From positions 62,001 through 126,000 of the forward strand of contig JAHDVF020001563.1 in the NCBI GenBank assembly GCA_022606425.2: DNA of 64,000 bases, written 5' to 3'. The position numbers were made by a program, and so were the translations under genes. Below, piece after piece: positions 21,075-31,050 of this stretch (position 1 is the stretch's first letter; each line of letters begins with the position of its first letter). The DNA comes from Lepidostoma basale. Taxonomy: Eukaryota > Arthropoda > Insecta > Trichoptera > Lepidostomatidae. The notes under the pieces were generated by a model that saw only the letters and a program-made list of their open reading frames with translations, made no database searches and was not told the origin of the DNA.

Positions 21075-21189
21075 AGTACCATATGCTTAAGAACTGTTTA
21101 AGACCATAAGTACCAACTTATTTATGGGTGCAATATGTTCGCATGATTTAGTAACAAACTAGGTAGCTTCCTTATTTAGACAGTTCCTG

Positions 21190-21365
21190 ATTCTCAATAG
21201 CCGTGCGCCACCCCCCGGCCGCGCAAGCAGTATTTGTTGATGGAGGCTATCTGCATAGATTGCAATGTTAACTGTTTTGTAGAGATAGCGCCCCTAAGCT
21301 GTTCTGCGATCGTTAATAAATTTCTCCATCAGTGCGGCCGAATTAGTGGGAGCTATTTGTTCTTC
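21190..21365. other. GC-rich unique island
   Basis: CACCCCCCGGCCGCGCAAGC and AGTGCGGCCGAATTAGTGGG stand out from AT-rich flanks. No repeat partner or coding frame is seen. Confidence 0.3.
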
Positions 21366-21371
21366 GCATTA

Positions 21372-21437
21372 ATAATAATAATAACAATATGCTAACTTTT
21401 AAAGCTCCTTTTTTGTGATGTGATCACCTCAAGGGCG
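21372..21437 (+). repeat. Dispersed repeat paired with 1645..1702
   Basis: TTTTTTGTGATGTGATCACC and TCAAGGGCGCAT match the first copy. It lies directly 5' of an HP6 unit. Confidence 0.6.
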
Positions 21438-21454
21438 CATTAAGACGTGTTTTA

Positions 21455-21625
21455 AAGACTCTGTCGATGCCAGCGAGCCTGGCGAAACCGGTCGCTGTCT
21501 AAATAAAGACAAAAGTGGAAGTAGTTAAAAAACATCGTTTTATTTAATTATTATTTAAAATGAACTTCCATCAAAAGATTTCAGTAAAATCATTTGATTA
21601 TCTTAAAAATCTAAATGTGAACGCT
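21455..21625 (+). repeat. HP6 hairpin-family copy
   Basis: Begins CTGTCGA, T, helix GCCAG/CTGGC, GAAAC, CG, GTC (21461..21493), followed by AAATAAAGACAAAAGTGGAA, TTAAAAAACATCGTTTTATT and ATGAACTTCCATCAA...GATTTCAGTAAAATC. Same order at 25690, 26750 and (reversed) 61100. The CTGANGA box has A to T. Confidence 0.85.
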
Positions 21626-21994
21626 TAAAAAGCGATCGGTTAAAAAGTATGGTAGAACAAAGTATAAATGTTTAAATTGGGTATGAAATATGAAAAAGGT
21701 GGGTTTTCAATTTAGATCTGAAATCTGTCGGATCATTTATGCATCTGAGGTGTGAAGGGAGATTTTTCCAAGCTGATGTTGAGTCCAAGCATTGTTATCG
21801 ATAAATAATGGCTTGCATTATTAAAACATTCCCATTTTTTTTTAAGGGGTAGCTCAAATATTGAAAAAGAATTCACTGGTATCAATCGTTTTAGGACCTA
21901 ATTTAATGATATTCTTAATTTTAACAACAACAAAAATATTTTTACTTTTCTATTGCAAAAACAAAATAAGAGTAAAATGCAAGAAACCTTACAT

Positions 21995-22145
21995 AACAAG
22001 GAATATCTTTTAATCTGTTCAAGTCGATCAGAACAGTTTTGTTTTTATTGAATTTTAATAGGAAGATTGTATTGCAACGGGAATACAAACGTTGATTTCG
22101 ATCTTTGTCTATTTGTATTTTATAAGAAATTAAATGACTTTATTA
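21995..22145 (+). repeat. Diverged repeat paired with 19290..19450
   Basis: See the partner entry; this copy has a longer insert between ATCAGAACA and TTGCAACGGGAA. Confidence 0.6.
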
Positions 22146-22586
22146 ACTAAATTTCTTTTACACCTAAGTATCGTCATTGATATTGCATTTATAATACTAT
22201 AAATTTGTTTTAAATTGACTTAATTTAAAATTTTCTCATTTAAATACAATTCATTTAGGTACATTAAAAAAATGGCAATATTTTATTGTGATCATGCTTA
22301 CTTTAATAAATAAATGTATTACAGAATTTGAATCCACTGAAATTAGATAAATATTATATATCTAATATCCCTGGAAATGTTATTATAAAAATGTATACAT
22401 TGTGCAAACCGTATTTCGAAGAATGTGAAACATATTTTCACAAACGGACTCAGACCCACAAACCTCATTATTCGGGTGCAATGCGTTTTACCTATTATTC
22501 TTCGCATATGAGAATATATAGTAATACACGAGTCCTTGCAAGCAAAATATTTTTACATTCACTCATTTAACTTTTTTATTATCTTT

Positions 22587-22840
22587 TGAATAACTTTTGG
22601 GAAACATTGTATTATCATAACTCTTTTTTGCACTTTTCACAAACTAGCTTCGGGAAAACACACTTCCCATCTTTAGTGTATGATTTTTAACCCTTTAAAA
22701 TTCATACACTGAAGAACGGAAGTTTGTGTACCGAAACATGTTTGTGAAAAGCGCAAAAAAGTTTTGTGATACTACAATGTTTCCAAAAAGTTATTCAAAT
22801 GTGAATCCACAACACAAAGTGATGGCGAATATAGAATATT
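22587..22840. repeat. HP1 hairpin element, about 100-bp arms
   Basis: Arms 22587..22689 and 22697..22798 are inverted copies (GAATAACTTTTGGGAAACAT, TTTTTTGCACTTTTCACAAA). The right arm holds an intact hammerhead-like unit; the left arm's is mutated. A distal flank to about 22838 (CACAAAGTGATGGCGAATAT) is shared with 5340 and 42330. The giant palindrome begins 13 bp later. Confidence 0.88.
22705..22746 (+). ncRNA. Hammerhead-like motif of HP1, right arm (putative)
   Basis: CTGAAGA, A, helix region CGGAAGTTTGTGTACC, GAAAC, AT, GTT. The four bases before CTGAAGA (TACA) pair with the four after GTT (TGTG) including one G-T wobble, giving helix I. One extra base precedes helix II, which is weak here (GG/CC). 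Confidence 0.4.
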
Positions 22841-22850
22841 TTATTTTATC

Positions 22851-23474
22851 TTTTTAATTGTATCTCAATAGAGACGAAGAAACAAACTGGAAACTGAATA
22901 TGGATGATCAAGGTGTTTACAGGACTTATGACCTGTCATTGGTTGGGTTAAGCGCACGCTTTATGTAATTACAACATTCCCCATTCCACCATTGTTATTA
23001 TGATCATGCATGATACATTTTTGGAAGTTGTATATATACTCCAAATCCATACCTATCTTCACGTGTCAGTTCCAGTTAGCCATCTATGTAGATTTGATTG
23101 TACTAATTAATTTTTTAAGATTAATCTATACAATCCACCCACTAACGCCATCTATGAAGAATGATTGTTTAGCATTTAGCAAAATGGTGGATTGTATAGA
23201 TTAATCTTAAAAAATTAATTAGTACAATCAAATCTACATAGATGGCTAACTGGAACTGACACGTGAAGACAGGTATGGATTTGGAGTATATATACAACTT
23301 CCAAAAATGTATCATGCATGATCATAATAACAATGGTGGAATGGGGAATGTTGTAATTACATAAAGCGTGCGCTTAACCCAACCAATGACAGGTCATAAG
23401 TCCTGTAAACACCTTGATCATCCATATTCAGTTTCCAGTTTGTTTCTTCGTCTCTATTGAGATACAATTAAAAA
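22851..23474. repeat. Giant near-perfect palindrome, 289-bp arms
   Basis: Arms 22851..23139 and 23186..23474 are reverse complements over 289 bp with one mismatch (23055 against 23270) and no indels; the loop is 46 bp (23140..23185). Checked base by base. The arms contain no recognised gene. The loop includes GCCATCTATG, also present in the arm. A transcript through it would form a 289-bp duplex, so a hairpin-RNA source or a foldback transposable element are both possible. Confidence 0.97.
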
Positions 23475-23719
23475 TTTAAATTAACCACCCACAGGTGAAA
23501 ATCCAGGATTCGTATACAGAGATAAGTATACATTTCACAAATATTTTTATTTTATCATTCAAAATAATTATTGTTTATTACTCCAATTTAAGCTAGATGT
23601 TAGTTTCCATATAATGGTTTCTTTTACTTATTATTTTATCATAGTTATATGTAAATCCTCGGCTTTGTTGACTTGCGAGGCTTGTTAAAAACTACTGATA
23701 TAGCGCAGTATTTATTTGC

Positions 23720-23763
23720 CAAGGATAGAGATATTATAATTTATTCAAATATCTCTATCCTTG
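23720..23763. repeat. Short hairpin, 16-bp perfect arms
   Basis: CAAGGATAGAGATATT (23720..23735) is mirrored at 23748..23763 around a 12-bp loop, with weaker pairing outside. No T run typical of a terminator in a defined gene context. Confidence 0.7.
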
Positions 23764-24799
23764 TCAATTAAATAATTAAGAATTGTTATGAATGAAAGTT
23801 TTTTATAAGTATTACTTGATAAAATAATATATTTTTTAACAGATTAAAATATTTTTATCAGCCTACAATCCGGCTTTAATATTGTTCAATTAACGGCCTT
23901 AATATTCTTGTTGAATACAATACAATTTATAATACAGTTTCTCTCTCGATATAATAGCAACAAACGCTCCTATGCCTATATAACGTGTTAATATTTGCAC
24001 GAATAATGGCGAGATTCCTGTAAGCACCTGTTCATATTGTCGGGCATTAATTCAAAGTCGGCTTTGTATGAATAAATCTTAAACAATGGTACAACTATAA
24101 CCGTTTAGGAGAGCATTGTTGTTATCTGATAAATCATTGGTCGGGAATTCTGGCGGCAACTTGCTGAATAGCGGTTTGTGGGGCGGGCGGGGCGGTCGTC
24201 CCACCCCCGGCTCGCGGCATCGCGACGTTCAATCCTAAATAATGTACAGAAGCCAAGATATTGTCATTGCCGCATAGAAATCACATTTTTGGACTTATCA
24301 CGATCTTTTAAAATAATTTTAAAAATGCCATCAATGGCACATATTTAAAATGAAAATTTATATTCAATAACCCAACGATGGTAAAATTGCCGTTCATAAA
24401 AAATAGACGATTTTAAAGTTAATCAAAACGACGTGATAAATTTTTTGTACCTTATTTTATTATTGATTTATTTAGTTATTTATATACAAGATAATTACTT
24501 TTATAACATGATAAGAATAATAATAGCATTATATTTACATATGTTACATACTATTTAGATACAAAATATTAATGATAATTAAAGTAATAGAATAATTTAA
24601 AAAAAAATAGCCGCCGGTACCGAACGAAACTAAAACAACTAAACAAGTGGAATAAAACTTAAAATTTATAAAAAAATATTTCTATTTAATATTAATTAAA
24701 AGGAAAAGAATATTTAATAATATATAATATAATCAAATCAAATTTTGTAATACACCACGACAACGTTTTTATTTATTTATAAAATGTAAATTGAAAGAA
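23764..24799. other. Unique stretch with GC-rich patch 24095..24245
   Basis: GTGGGGCGGGCGGGGCGG and CACCCCCGGCTCGCGGC form a sharp GC island in AT-rich DNA. No gene or repeat recognised. Confidence 0.3.
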
Positions 24800-24900
24800 T
24801 TCAATAACTTTTTGGAAACATTGTATTTTCACAAACAAGTTTCGGGACACAAACTTCCCTTCTTCAGTGTGTGAATTTTAACAGTTAAATGATATTGAGT
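24800..24900 (-). repeat. HP1 single arm
   Basis: Minus strand: GTTAAAATTCACACA, the hammerhead-like unit, GTGAAAATACAATG and TTTCCAAAAAGTTATTGA, the same order as the right arm of 22587..22840. No partner arm. Confidence 0.8.
24830..24871 (-). ncRNA. Hammerhead-like motif of HP1, best copy (putative)
   Basis: Minus strand: CTGAAGA, A, helix II GGGA/TCCC around AGTTTGTG, GAAAC, TT, GTT. Helix I directly at the core is ACAC paired with GTGT (4 bp), helix III is AC/GT closing a 2-base loop. All three consensus boxes (CUGANGA, GAAA, NUH) are intact; the one deviation is an unpaired A between CTGAAGA and helix II. Confidence 0.5.
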
Positions 24901-25305
24901 TATTATATATACGAGTATACTAAATGACAAGTGAAAAAGTGGAGAGGGGAAAAGTTAAATTTAGCAGCAGGATAGATTATTGTTGGTATTTTGAGACAGG
25001 GGAAATAAATTAATTATGGGACTAGAAGATTAGTTTAGTAGGTTGTTTATAATATCTTCTTTGTTTTAAATTGCCTTTTTCATTTCTAAAATTTCTAAGT
25101 TATCTAAAACCTGTCATTCTTACAAAATTTATTAAACAACAATAAAACCGACTTTATTTATTCATAATATAAAATAAATATTTTAGAATAAATAAATAGA
25201 ATGAACATCACCAGTCTCATCTATTCGTTCATAGCATAATGAAACTCGCGAAACTCGTCCTCGTGGAAGACCTCCAAAAAAAATAAAGAATAGCTGGAGA
25301 ACAGA
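24901..25305. other. AT-rich stretch, nothing recognised
   Basis: No coding signal or repeat shared with the rest of the window. Confidence 0.3.
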
Positions 25306-25632
25306 CCAACTAACTAAATAACCATGATGCCGTTTCCACGCAGGGGTAGTCAGAGAGGATGGATCGCCACATTGTTTTATCCTGGCATAATTCTCACGCC
25401 TCTTCTACATTCACACATCGTGACATGCACGCTCATCGATTGTTCCTACTCAGAACATGACCGCATTTTAGTAATTGATTAATTTGGTCAAGCCATGTCT
25501 TCCTTGGCCTTCCTCGACTTCTTTTCCCATTCACACTACTTGTATATATCTTTTTAACCATTCTTCCCTCATCCAATCGTTCCATGTGTCTAAAACATCT
25601 TAGTGACCCTTTATTAATTTTATTTCAGACCA
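25306..25632 (-). mobile_element. LINE-A second-subfamily fragment
   Basis: The tail (CCAACTAACTAAATAACCAT on plus) is followed on the minus strand by sequence for the QDKTMWRSIL-like end, the SRGRPRKTWLDQINQ-like block and the LRCFRHMERLDEGRMVKK-like block, all frame-broken. It starts 5'-truncated near 25632. Confidence 0.78.
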
Positions 25633-25689
25633 CATAGGTCCATAGGAAGGAAAACAAAAAAGAAGAAAAACCATTTCTTACTAATAAAA

Positions 25690-25893
25690 CGAATCAAATG
25701 ATTTTACTGAAATCTCTTGATGGAAGTTCATTTTGAATAATAATTAAATAAAACGATGTTTTTTTAACTACTTCCACTTTTGTCTTTATTTAGACAGCGA
25801 CCGGTTTCTCCAGCGAGCCTGGCGAAACCGGTCGCTGTCTAAATAAAGACAAAGGTGGAAGTAGTTAAAAAACATCGTTTTATTTAATTATTA
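25690..25893. repeat. HP6 head-to-head hairpin
   Basis: Two HP6 units meet at their GAAACCGG ends: arms 25737..25808 and 25822..25893 pair over 72 bp with few mismatches around CTCCAGCGAGCCTGGC. The left unit keeps the outer ATGATTTTACTGAAATCTC block; the right one lacks it. Each unit lost half of the ribozyme-like core at the junction. Confidence 0.88.
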
Positions 25894-26451
25894 TAATATA
25901 ACGAATGACTGAAAAACCGCGAAAAATTGAAAAAGATTTTCACGTAATGAAAACCTTTTAAAGTAATGTGTTCATTAAATCATATTTTTCCATAAAAAAA
26001 ATAAGTTCTGCTAATGCAATTATTTTCGAATGATAAATAATCAGTATGCCCCCTTTAAGCTGTGAAGAATCATAATTTACGGAAGCGTTTACACCACTTT
26101 TCATTTAAAGCGCATCCGAGGTGCCAAAAGGTTCAAATGAAAAACGTCCCGCGGTTATATGAAATAATAGGTCTGTTACGACATTACGGAACAGGAAAAC
26201 CTTTAGAACCTTTAAAGTGAATTACGAAGCTTTTAGCATAACGTTTGTCTATGCCCCGAGACACTTTCACAGTACTTAGTAAAGGGGAAATAGCGACAGA
26301 TTTAAAATCAGAATTCAATGTAATTGTCTTTCAGAATATTTAATGATGAGATAATTTTTTTCTGCTTTTTTGTTTCAGTTGAAATGTTTTTATTTATATT
26401 ATAAGTATACAATATTATATTATATTATTAATTAACACAGTAAATATTGCC
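25894..26451. other. Unique stretch
   Basis: Mixed composition, mildly GC-rich around 26095..26260; no gene or shared repeat recognised. Confidence 0.3.
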
Positions 26452-26675
26452 AAGAATAATATTAAAATACGAGTACTTATGTAAAATTTACTGAATTTAT
26501 ATATTGATATTTACGTTATTTGAATAGATTTATTTTACAGAACAATGGAATTAAATTTGATTATAATAAATAATCAAATTAATTCCATTGTTCTGTAAAA
26601 TAAATCTATTCAAATAATGTGAATATCAATATTTAAATTCAGTAAATTTATTTTAAGTATTTTAATATTATTCTT
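26452..26675. repeat. AT-rich hairpin, about 105-bp arms
   Basis: Arms 26452..26563 and 26571..26675 mirror each other (AAGAATAATATTAAAATAC, AACAATGGAATTAA) with a few indels and a 7-bp loop. A fragment of an arm (TATGTAAAATTTACTGAATT) recurs at 61343 beside another HP6 unit, so this may be part of a longer HP6-associated element. Confidence 0.85.
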
Positions 26676-26749
26676 GTGAAGATTCATGTTTGCCACACCT
26701 GATCTATGTTGACTGATCCTTATGGAAGAGAGTAAATGGTAGTGTCACT

Positions 26750-26895
26750 AGTCTGTCGATGCCAGTGAGCCTGGCGAAACCGGTCGCTGTTGAAATAAAG
26801 AGAAATGTGGATGTACATAGTTAACATCGTTGTATTTCATTATTATTTAAAATGAACTTCCATCAAGAGATTTCAGTTTAATCATTTGATTATTT
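26750..26895 (+). repeat. HP6 hairpin-family copy
   Basis: CTGTCGA, T, GCCAG/CTGGC helix, GAAAC, CG, GTC at 26753..26785, then GAAATAAAGAGAAATGTGGA, a degraded TTAACATCG, and ATGAACTTCCATCAAGAGAT. It lies 75 bp from the AT-rich hairpin. Confidence 0.82.
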
Positions 26896-27854
26896 AAAAA
26901 TAAATATTTATACATTAAATATACCATTAAATATAATCAGAAATACTTGAAATAGGTATCATCAGTGTTACATGTGAACTCAGGTATAATGGGTTCATTC
27001 GTGGTGGCAGCAAGAGCGCCTCCGTTCATCAGCAACAATTAACCGCGTTAATGTGTAAGTGAAGCCAATCCATTTCGATTCACCTCCAGTACTATAATAA
27101 TATATTATGTCGCTATGTTTACCCACAGCTTGACATGATTCCCTACTATTAGTCAGGGTCGGCACATCGCCTTTTAGGACTTTGATAGCAAAACTGTACG
27201 TAATGTCGATGCAACGTATTTTATACTTGACTTGATTACAATATATAATATTAAACATGCTTTATCGCCTTTTGTATTGTGTAGATAATTTTTTTAAGTC
27301 TCGTTTTATAATGCTCAATTCATATTTGAAACTCGGTGCTAGATTCGTTGGTTTTCAGTTAAAAACGAATGTTTTAAATTGATATAACCCAAAAACCACA
27401 ATAATATGGAATATTATAATTAGCTATGATTTTTTTTAATCGTAAATGAAACTATAAATAATATAATATCAGTGCAAGAAATATCATCCGCATGTGACAG
27501 TCCCGACAGGAATTGATCATTGATCACACGCTGTCCATCACTGTGCGGCTATTTTTAAATCGTACGTTGAAATGCGTGCGTTTTACAATATTTTTAAGTC
27601 TCATTCAATTTGTTATCTTTGTAATTATTTTTTATGCACCGCACATTAGGAAAACAATATATTATTATTAAATAAAAAATCTTAAACCTATACCAAATTT
27701 TTAAATTAGCGATATCGAATTTGTTACATTATCTCCAATATGAGAAGAAGTATTCCATTATTTTAAATAGTAAACCAGATCGTGTTAATGCTTGTACTAA
27801 TACTAGATAAGAAGTCAAGCGTTCTGCCCCTTAACCACCACCAGTTCTAAACAG
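26896..27854. other. Unique stretch
   Basis: No gene recognised. A moderately GC-rich part at 26985..27190 has an open frame on the minus strand of 87 codons with no known domain; probably chance. Confidence 0.3.
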
Positions 27855-28180
27855 CGCGTTGACTGTTCTAATCCCCGTCTAATCACATGTGTTCCGGAGC
27901 CATGAGATTTGTCTTCTCCCCACACCTTTACGACCCTCTAGTTTGTCCTTAATAATTAGGTGCAGCAGCTCGTACTTCTCTCCTCTAAGCACATGCGTCA
28001 GGTAGGACACCTTCCGGACCTTGTTATCACCCAGAAATTGTCTATCAACTCTTGCTCTTTGTAGCACATTTACATATCGGTTCCATGGTACATCCAAACA
28101 TCAAATGCCTATAACCTCTTCGTAATGCTGATTTTTAGAATCCATGACTCAACTTCGTACAGGAGCATTGACCAGACATC
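27855..28180 (-). mobile_element. LINE-C 3' fragment
   Basis: The minus strand encodes DRQFLGDNKVRKVSYLTHVL, RGEKYELLHLIIKDKLEGRK and GVGRRQISWLRN. A Y-L-x-H-V-L-RGEKY-x-LL core with G-x-GRR-x-SWLRN is shared with copies at 35040, 48010, 57408 and 60299. Confidence 0.82.
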
Positions 28181-29059
28181 GTCCTTTGCCGTAACTTAAA
28201 ATTAAGATTATAGTTTTGAATGTTTAAAATCAGGATACCAAATAGGCATAGTCGCCATTTCCTTCAATAGCATCCTTGATAGTCGAAACGATTTAAATTG
28301 ATTGCAGACCCGACCCTGTTATTAATACGTGAAGATGCCTGAGAGGAATAGCGTGTTATTTTACAAGAAACATTAGTCAAAATACGCGAAGTGGCGCGGC
28401 GTGGGGCGCCTTCGAAGAGCATTCTTGTGCTTTTGTTTAAGCTTATTAAGACAAAACTTTTCCGAGATTAGCTGAATCTCGGCTGGAAGCTGCGGAGGCT
28501 ATTTTTTTTTCACTTGAAACTTTTGAATATTTTACGTTAAACATTTCTTTCTTGTGAATATTTGACGTTTTATTTTTTTAATGCTTTAGTGTGTGACCTA
28601 TTTTTTCAATTACATATTGTTCTTTTAGAACTCACTAATGGAATGAAAATTTTTAACTCTCAGAGAAAACTCACTTTTTAACGTATGTTTACAATCATAA
28701 CATACAGTTTGTAACATTTATAAGAGTTTTTTCTTACAAAATCTTTCATATCTTTCATCTTTCACAAAAAAATAATTTTTAATAATGCATCTCTACTCCA
28801 TGACCAATTACAAAAAAAGTGAAATCCAACCACATTTACATTGTTCAGATATAAATGTTTAAATAATTGTAAGTATAATGTTTTTTTTGCATTTGTGCTT
28901 TTACAATTGCTACACTAGATGATCCCTGAACTGTCCGTATAAAACTGTATTTTTTAAATATAATATTTATGGAATGTTAAATAGCCAATATATTTTTTCA
29001 TTTATCAAATGTCGCTTGCAGCTTATCTTAAGTTCTACTCCCAATTATTCAGTGTCTGA
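28181..29059. other. Unique stretch
   Basis: 28380..28500 is GC-rich (AGTGGCGCGGCGTGGGGCGC); the rest is AT-rich. No gene or shared repeat. Confidence 0.3.
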
Positions 29060-29880
29060 AAACTAACTAACTAACCATCACGCCGTCTTCCCGAAGGGGT
29101 AGGCAGAAAGAATGGACTGCCACACTTTTCTTTCCTGACATATTTCTCTCGATTCCTCAACATTCATACATCGTGTCATTCACGCGCGTCGATATCTCTG
29201 ACTCCTCACATGGCCGACATTCAATATTTGATTTATTTGATCGTGCCACGTTTTCCTCGGTCTTCCTCTATTTTTGGTTCCATTTACATCGTTAACATAT
29301 GTCCAAACCATCTTAATGATCCTTTCATTATTTTGTTCATAACACCATCATTCGCACCGCATTCACTTCTTATATTTTCAATCGACACTATCATACACAT
29401 TCGTCTGAGAGATCTCATTTAATTGCAGCATGTCATGACTTCTTCTTTTTGAAAAATTATTACCTTGGACTTATTAACATTCATCATCAGATCATTTCGC
29501 ATGCATACCTCATACATACTATTCACCAGGAATTGTAGTTTATGCTCGTTGTCTGCAAGTAGGACAGCGTCATCCTTATACGAGAGACATCTTTCTGACA
29601 CTCCGCTTATTTTGGCACCTACATCCAACCAACTCAGCTCTTCCGTACTTTTTTAGTGTCTGCTTTTATTAAAAGTCGGAAACTCTTCGTCGTGACAGTC
29701 ATAGCTGTTGCCATTTTGCCACGAAGGCCATTTCGATATTTTATTAGCGTATATTCCTCTCACGCACACGTGAAACGTAAAGAAGTTCGTAAAATAATTG
29801 GTCACACATGTGGGATTAATAAAAACGAATTCTCCTTCACTCATTACGCCATTTTATACTCCCGGTTAGAGGTGCCGGTA
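29060..29880 (-). mobile_element. Composite LINE derivative, copy 1
   Basis: 821 bp, nearly identical to 55982..56797 read in the opposite direction. In element order: a unique head with GGGAGTATAAAATGGCG; a 63-codon frame MSEGEFVF...; a SINE-like piece (GGCAAAATGGCAACAGC); a reverse-transcriptase piece with YKDDAVLLADN (the Y-x-DD active-site motif) and MMNVNKSKV; an abrupt junction after VMTCCN into the LINE-A C-terminus; the terminus and TTAG tail. Non-autonomous: most of the reverse transcriptase is missing. Confidence 0.9.
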
Positions 29881-30229
29881 TTCCAATATGACCGATCAGG
29901 AGATGACCATTATCAGATTCCTGGTCCATAATGAGTCCGTCCTCCCTCGGATTCTGTCTGCGAATTCCCAGAATATTTCAGGACAATTCGTACATACCAA
30001 TAATAAACATGCACGACGTACTCGGTTTATTTGTCCCTTGTTGGACCCTTCGTTATGCCCTGGTCAAATTATTATAAAATATGTAAATTAATTACAACTC
30101 TTTGTTCTTTGCGAATATTGTTTGTAAAGCATGTCTTGTAGTCTTACGTTTTGCTAGTGAATAACAATATTACGCAGTGTGGCGCAGAATATCGATGGTT
30201 AATTTAATATTGTTTTGCGAATTACCTGC
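29881..30229 (-). other. Possible further 5' part of the composite element
   Basis: Sequence continues without an obvious break past the point where the second copy stops (29880), moderately GC-rich to about 30060. It may be the longer 5' end of the element, absent from the truncated copy at 56 kb, or simply host DNA. Confidence 0.3.
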
Positions 30230-30294
30230 GTTCTAGTGCCAACCCTTAAGTATGAAAGTGAAGCTTGGACCCGGCAATAGAAGAAAGAAAGTAA
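30230..30294 (+). mobile_element. LINE-A copy, 5' piece split by NA-1
   Basis: Encodes VPTLKYESEAWTRQ-like sequence, then AAGAAAGAAAGTAA (30281..30294), which is repeated at 30668..30681 where the same LINE continues. Confidence 0.8.
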
Positions 30295-30667
30295 CTAACC
30301 AACTAACTAACCATCACGCCGTTTCCCCTAAAGGGTAGACAGAAAGAATGAACTGCAACACTTTAATCGATGCTGCATTCCATTATTTTCTTTTCGCCAA
30401 CGCGAGAGACGCGGTGTGATGGGTTGCGAACCAATAGGCATCTCCCGCGCACACTTCAATCATTCAACGTCTACATAATAAATCTAAAACAAATTATACA
30501 AAATACAATGACATAAAATAAAATAACACATAAAAATAATTTAACACATAATGTTCTTTTAGATGGTGCACTTGTCGTCAGCTGGACGATCCGGACATTT
30601 GTGTTTATTTAATTTTTTATTCCACTGTTTTCATTTTAATTAGGCACTTAAAACAATCGAACACCAC
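30295..30667 (-). mobile_element. NA-1 copy nested in LINE-A, 14-bp TSD
   Basis: 5'-truncated NA-1: tail CTAACCAACTAACTAACC on plus, then the LINE-A-like terminus, the GACGCGGTGTGATGGGTTGC segment, AAATCTAAAACAAAT and GGACGATCCGGACATTTGTG. The exact 14-bp duplication AAGAAAGAAAGTAA flanks it. Removing the insert and one duplication restores continuous LINE-A sequence, proving the order of insertion. Confidence 0.93.
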
Positions 30668-31050
30668 AAGAAAGAAAGTAAGTAGGATAAATGCCGTATA
30701 AAAGAGATCACTGAGAAAAATGGGCGAGAAATTGATATACGATAGAATACCGAACGACGAAATAAGGAAGAAACGTAAGACATATGATTGCATCAAATTA
30801 AAAAAGGATCGCTGAGATGGTTTGGACATATTGAACGAAAGGAAGAATTGTTAAAATGTTTCATACACTCAGTGTGAGTGGAAAGACAACCAAATTAATC
30901 AAAATTGACAAGCGTGCATGTAACAATGTATGAATGTAAAGAAATCTAGAGAAGTATGTCAGGACAGACTATTAATAGTATGTTGGTCCATCCTCTCTGC
31001 CTACCCCTGCGGAGAAACGGCGTAATGGTTAACTAGTAAGTTAGTTTTTG
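30668..31050 (+). mobile_element. LINE-A copy, 3' piece
   Basis: Continues the copy interrupted at 30294: degraded R-x-x-R, RWFGHIERKEELLKCF-like and the CCTGCGGAGAAACGGCGTAA terminus with a TTAG-like end. Many indels; an old copy. Confidence 0.8.

Noticed and set aside
21055..21077. TTAGTTAGTTAG runs as insect telomeric repeat
   Set aside because: The unit is TTAG, not TTAGG, and it always follows the same LINE-A or NA-1 terminus, so it is the retroelement tail.
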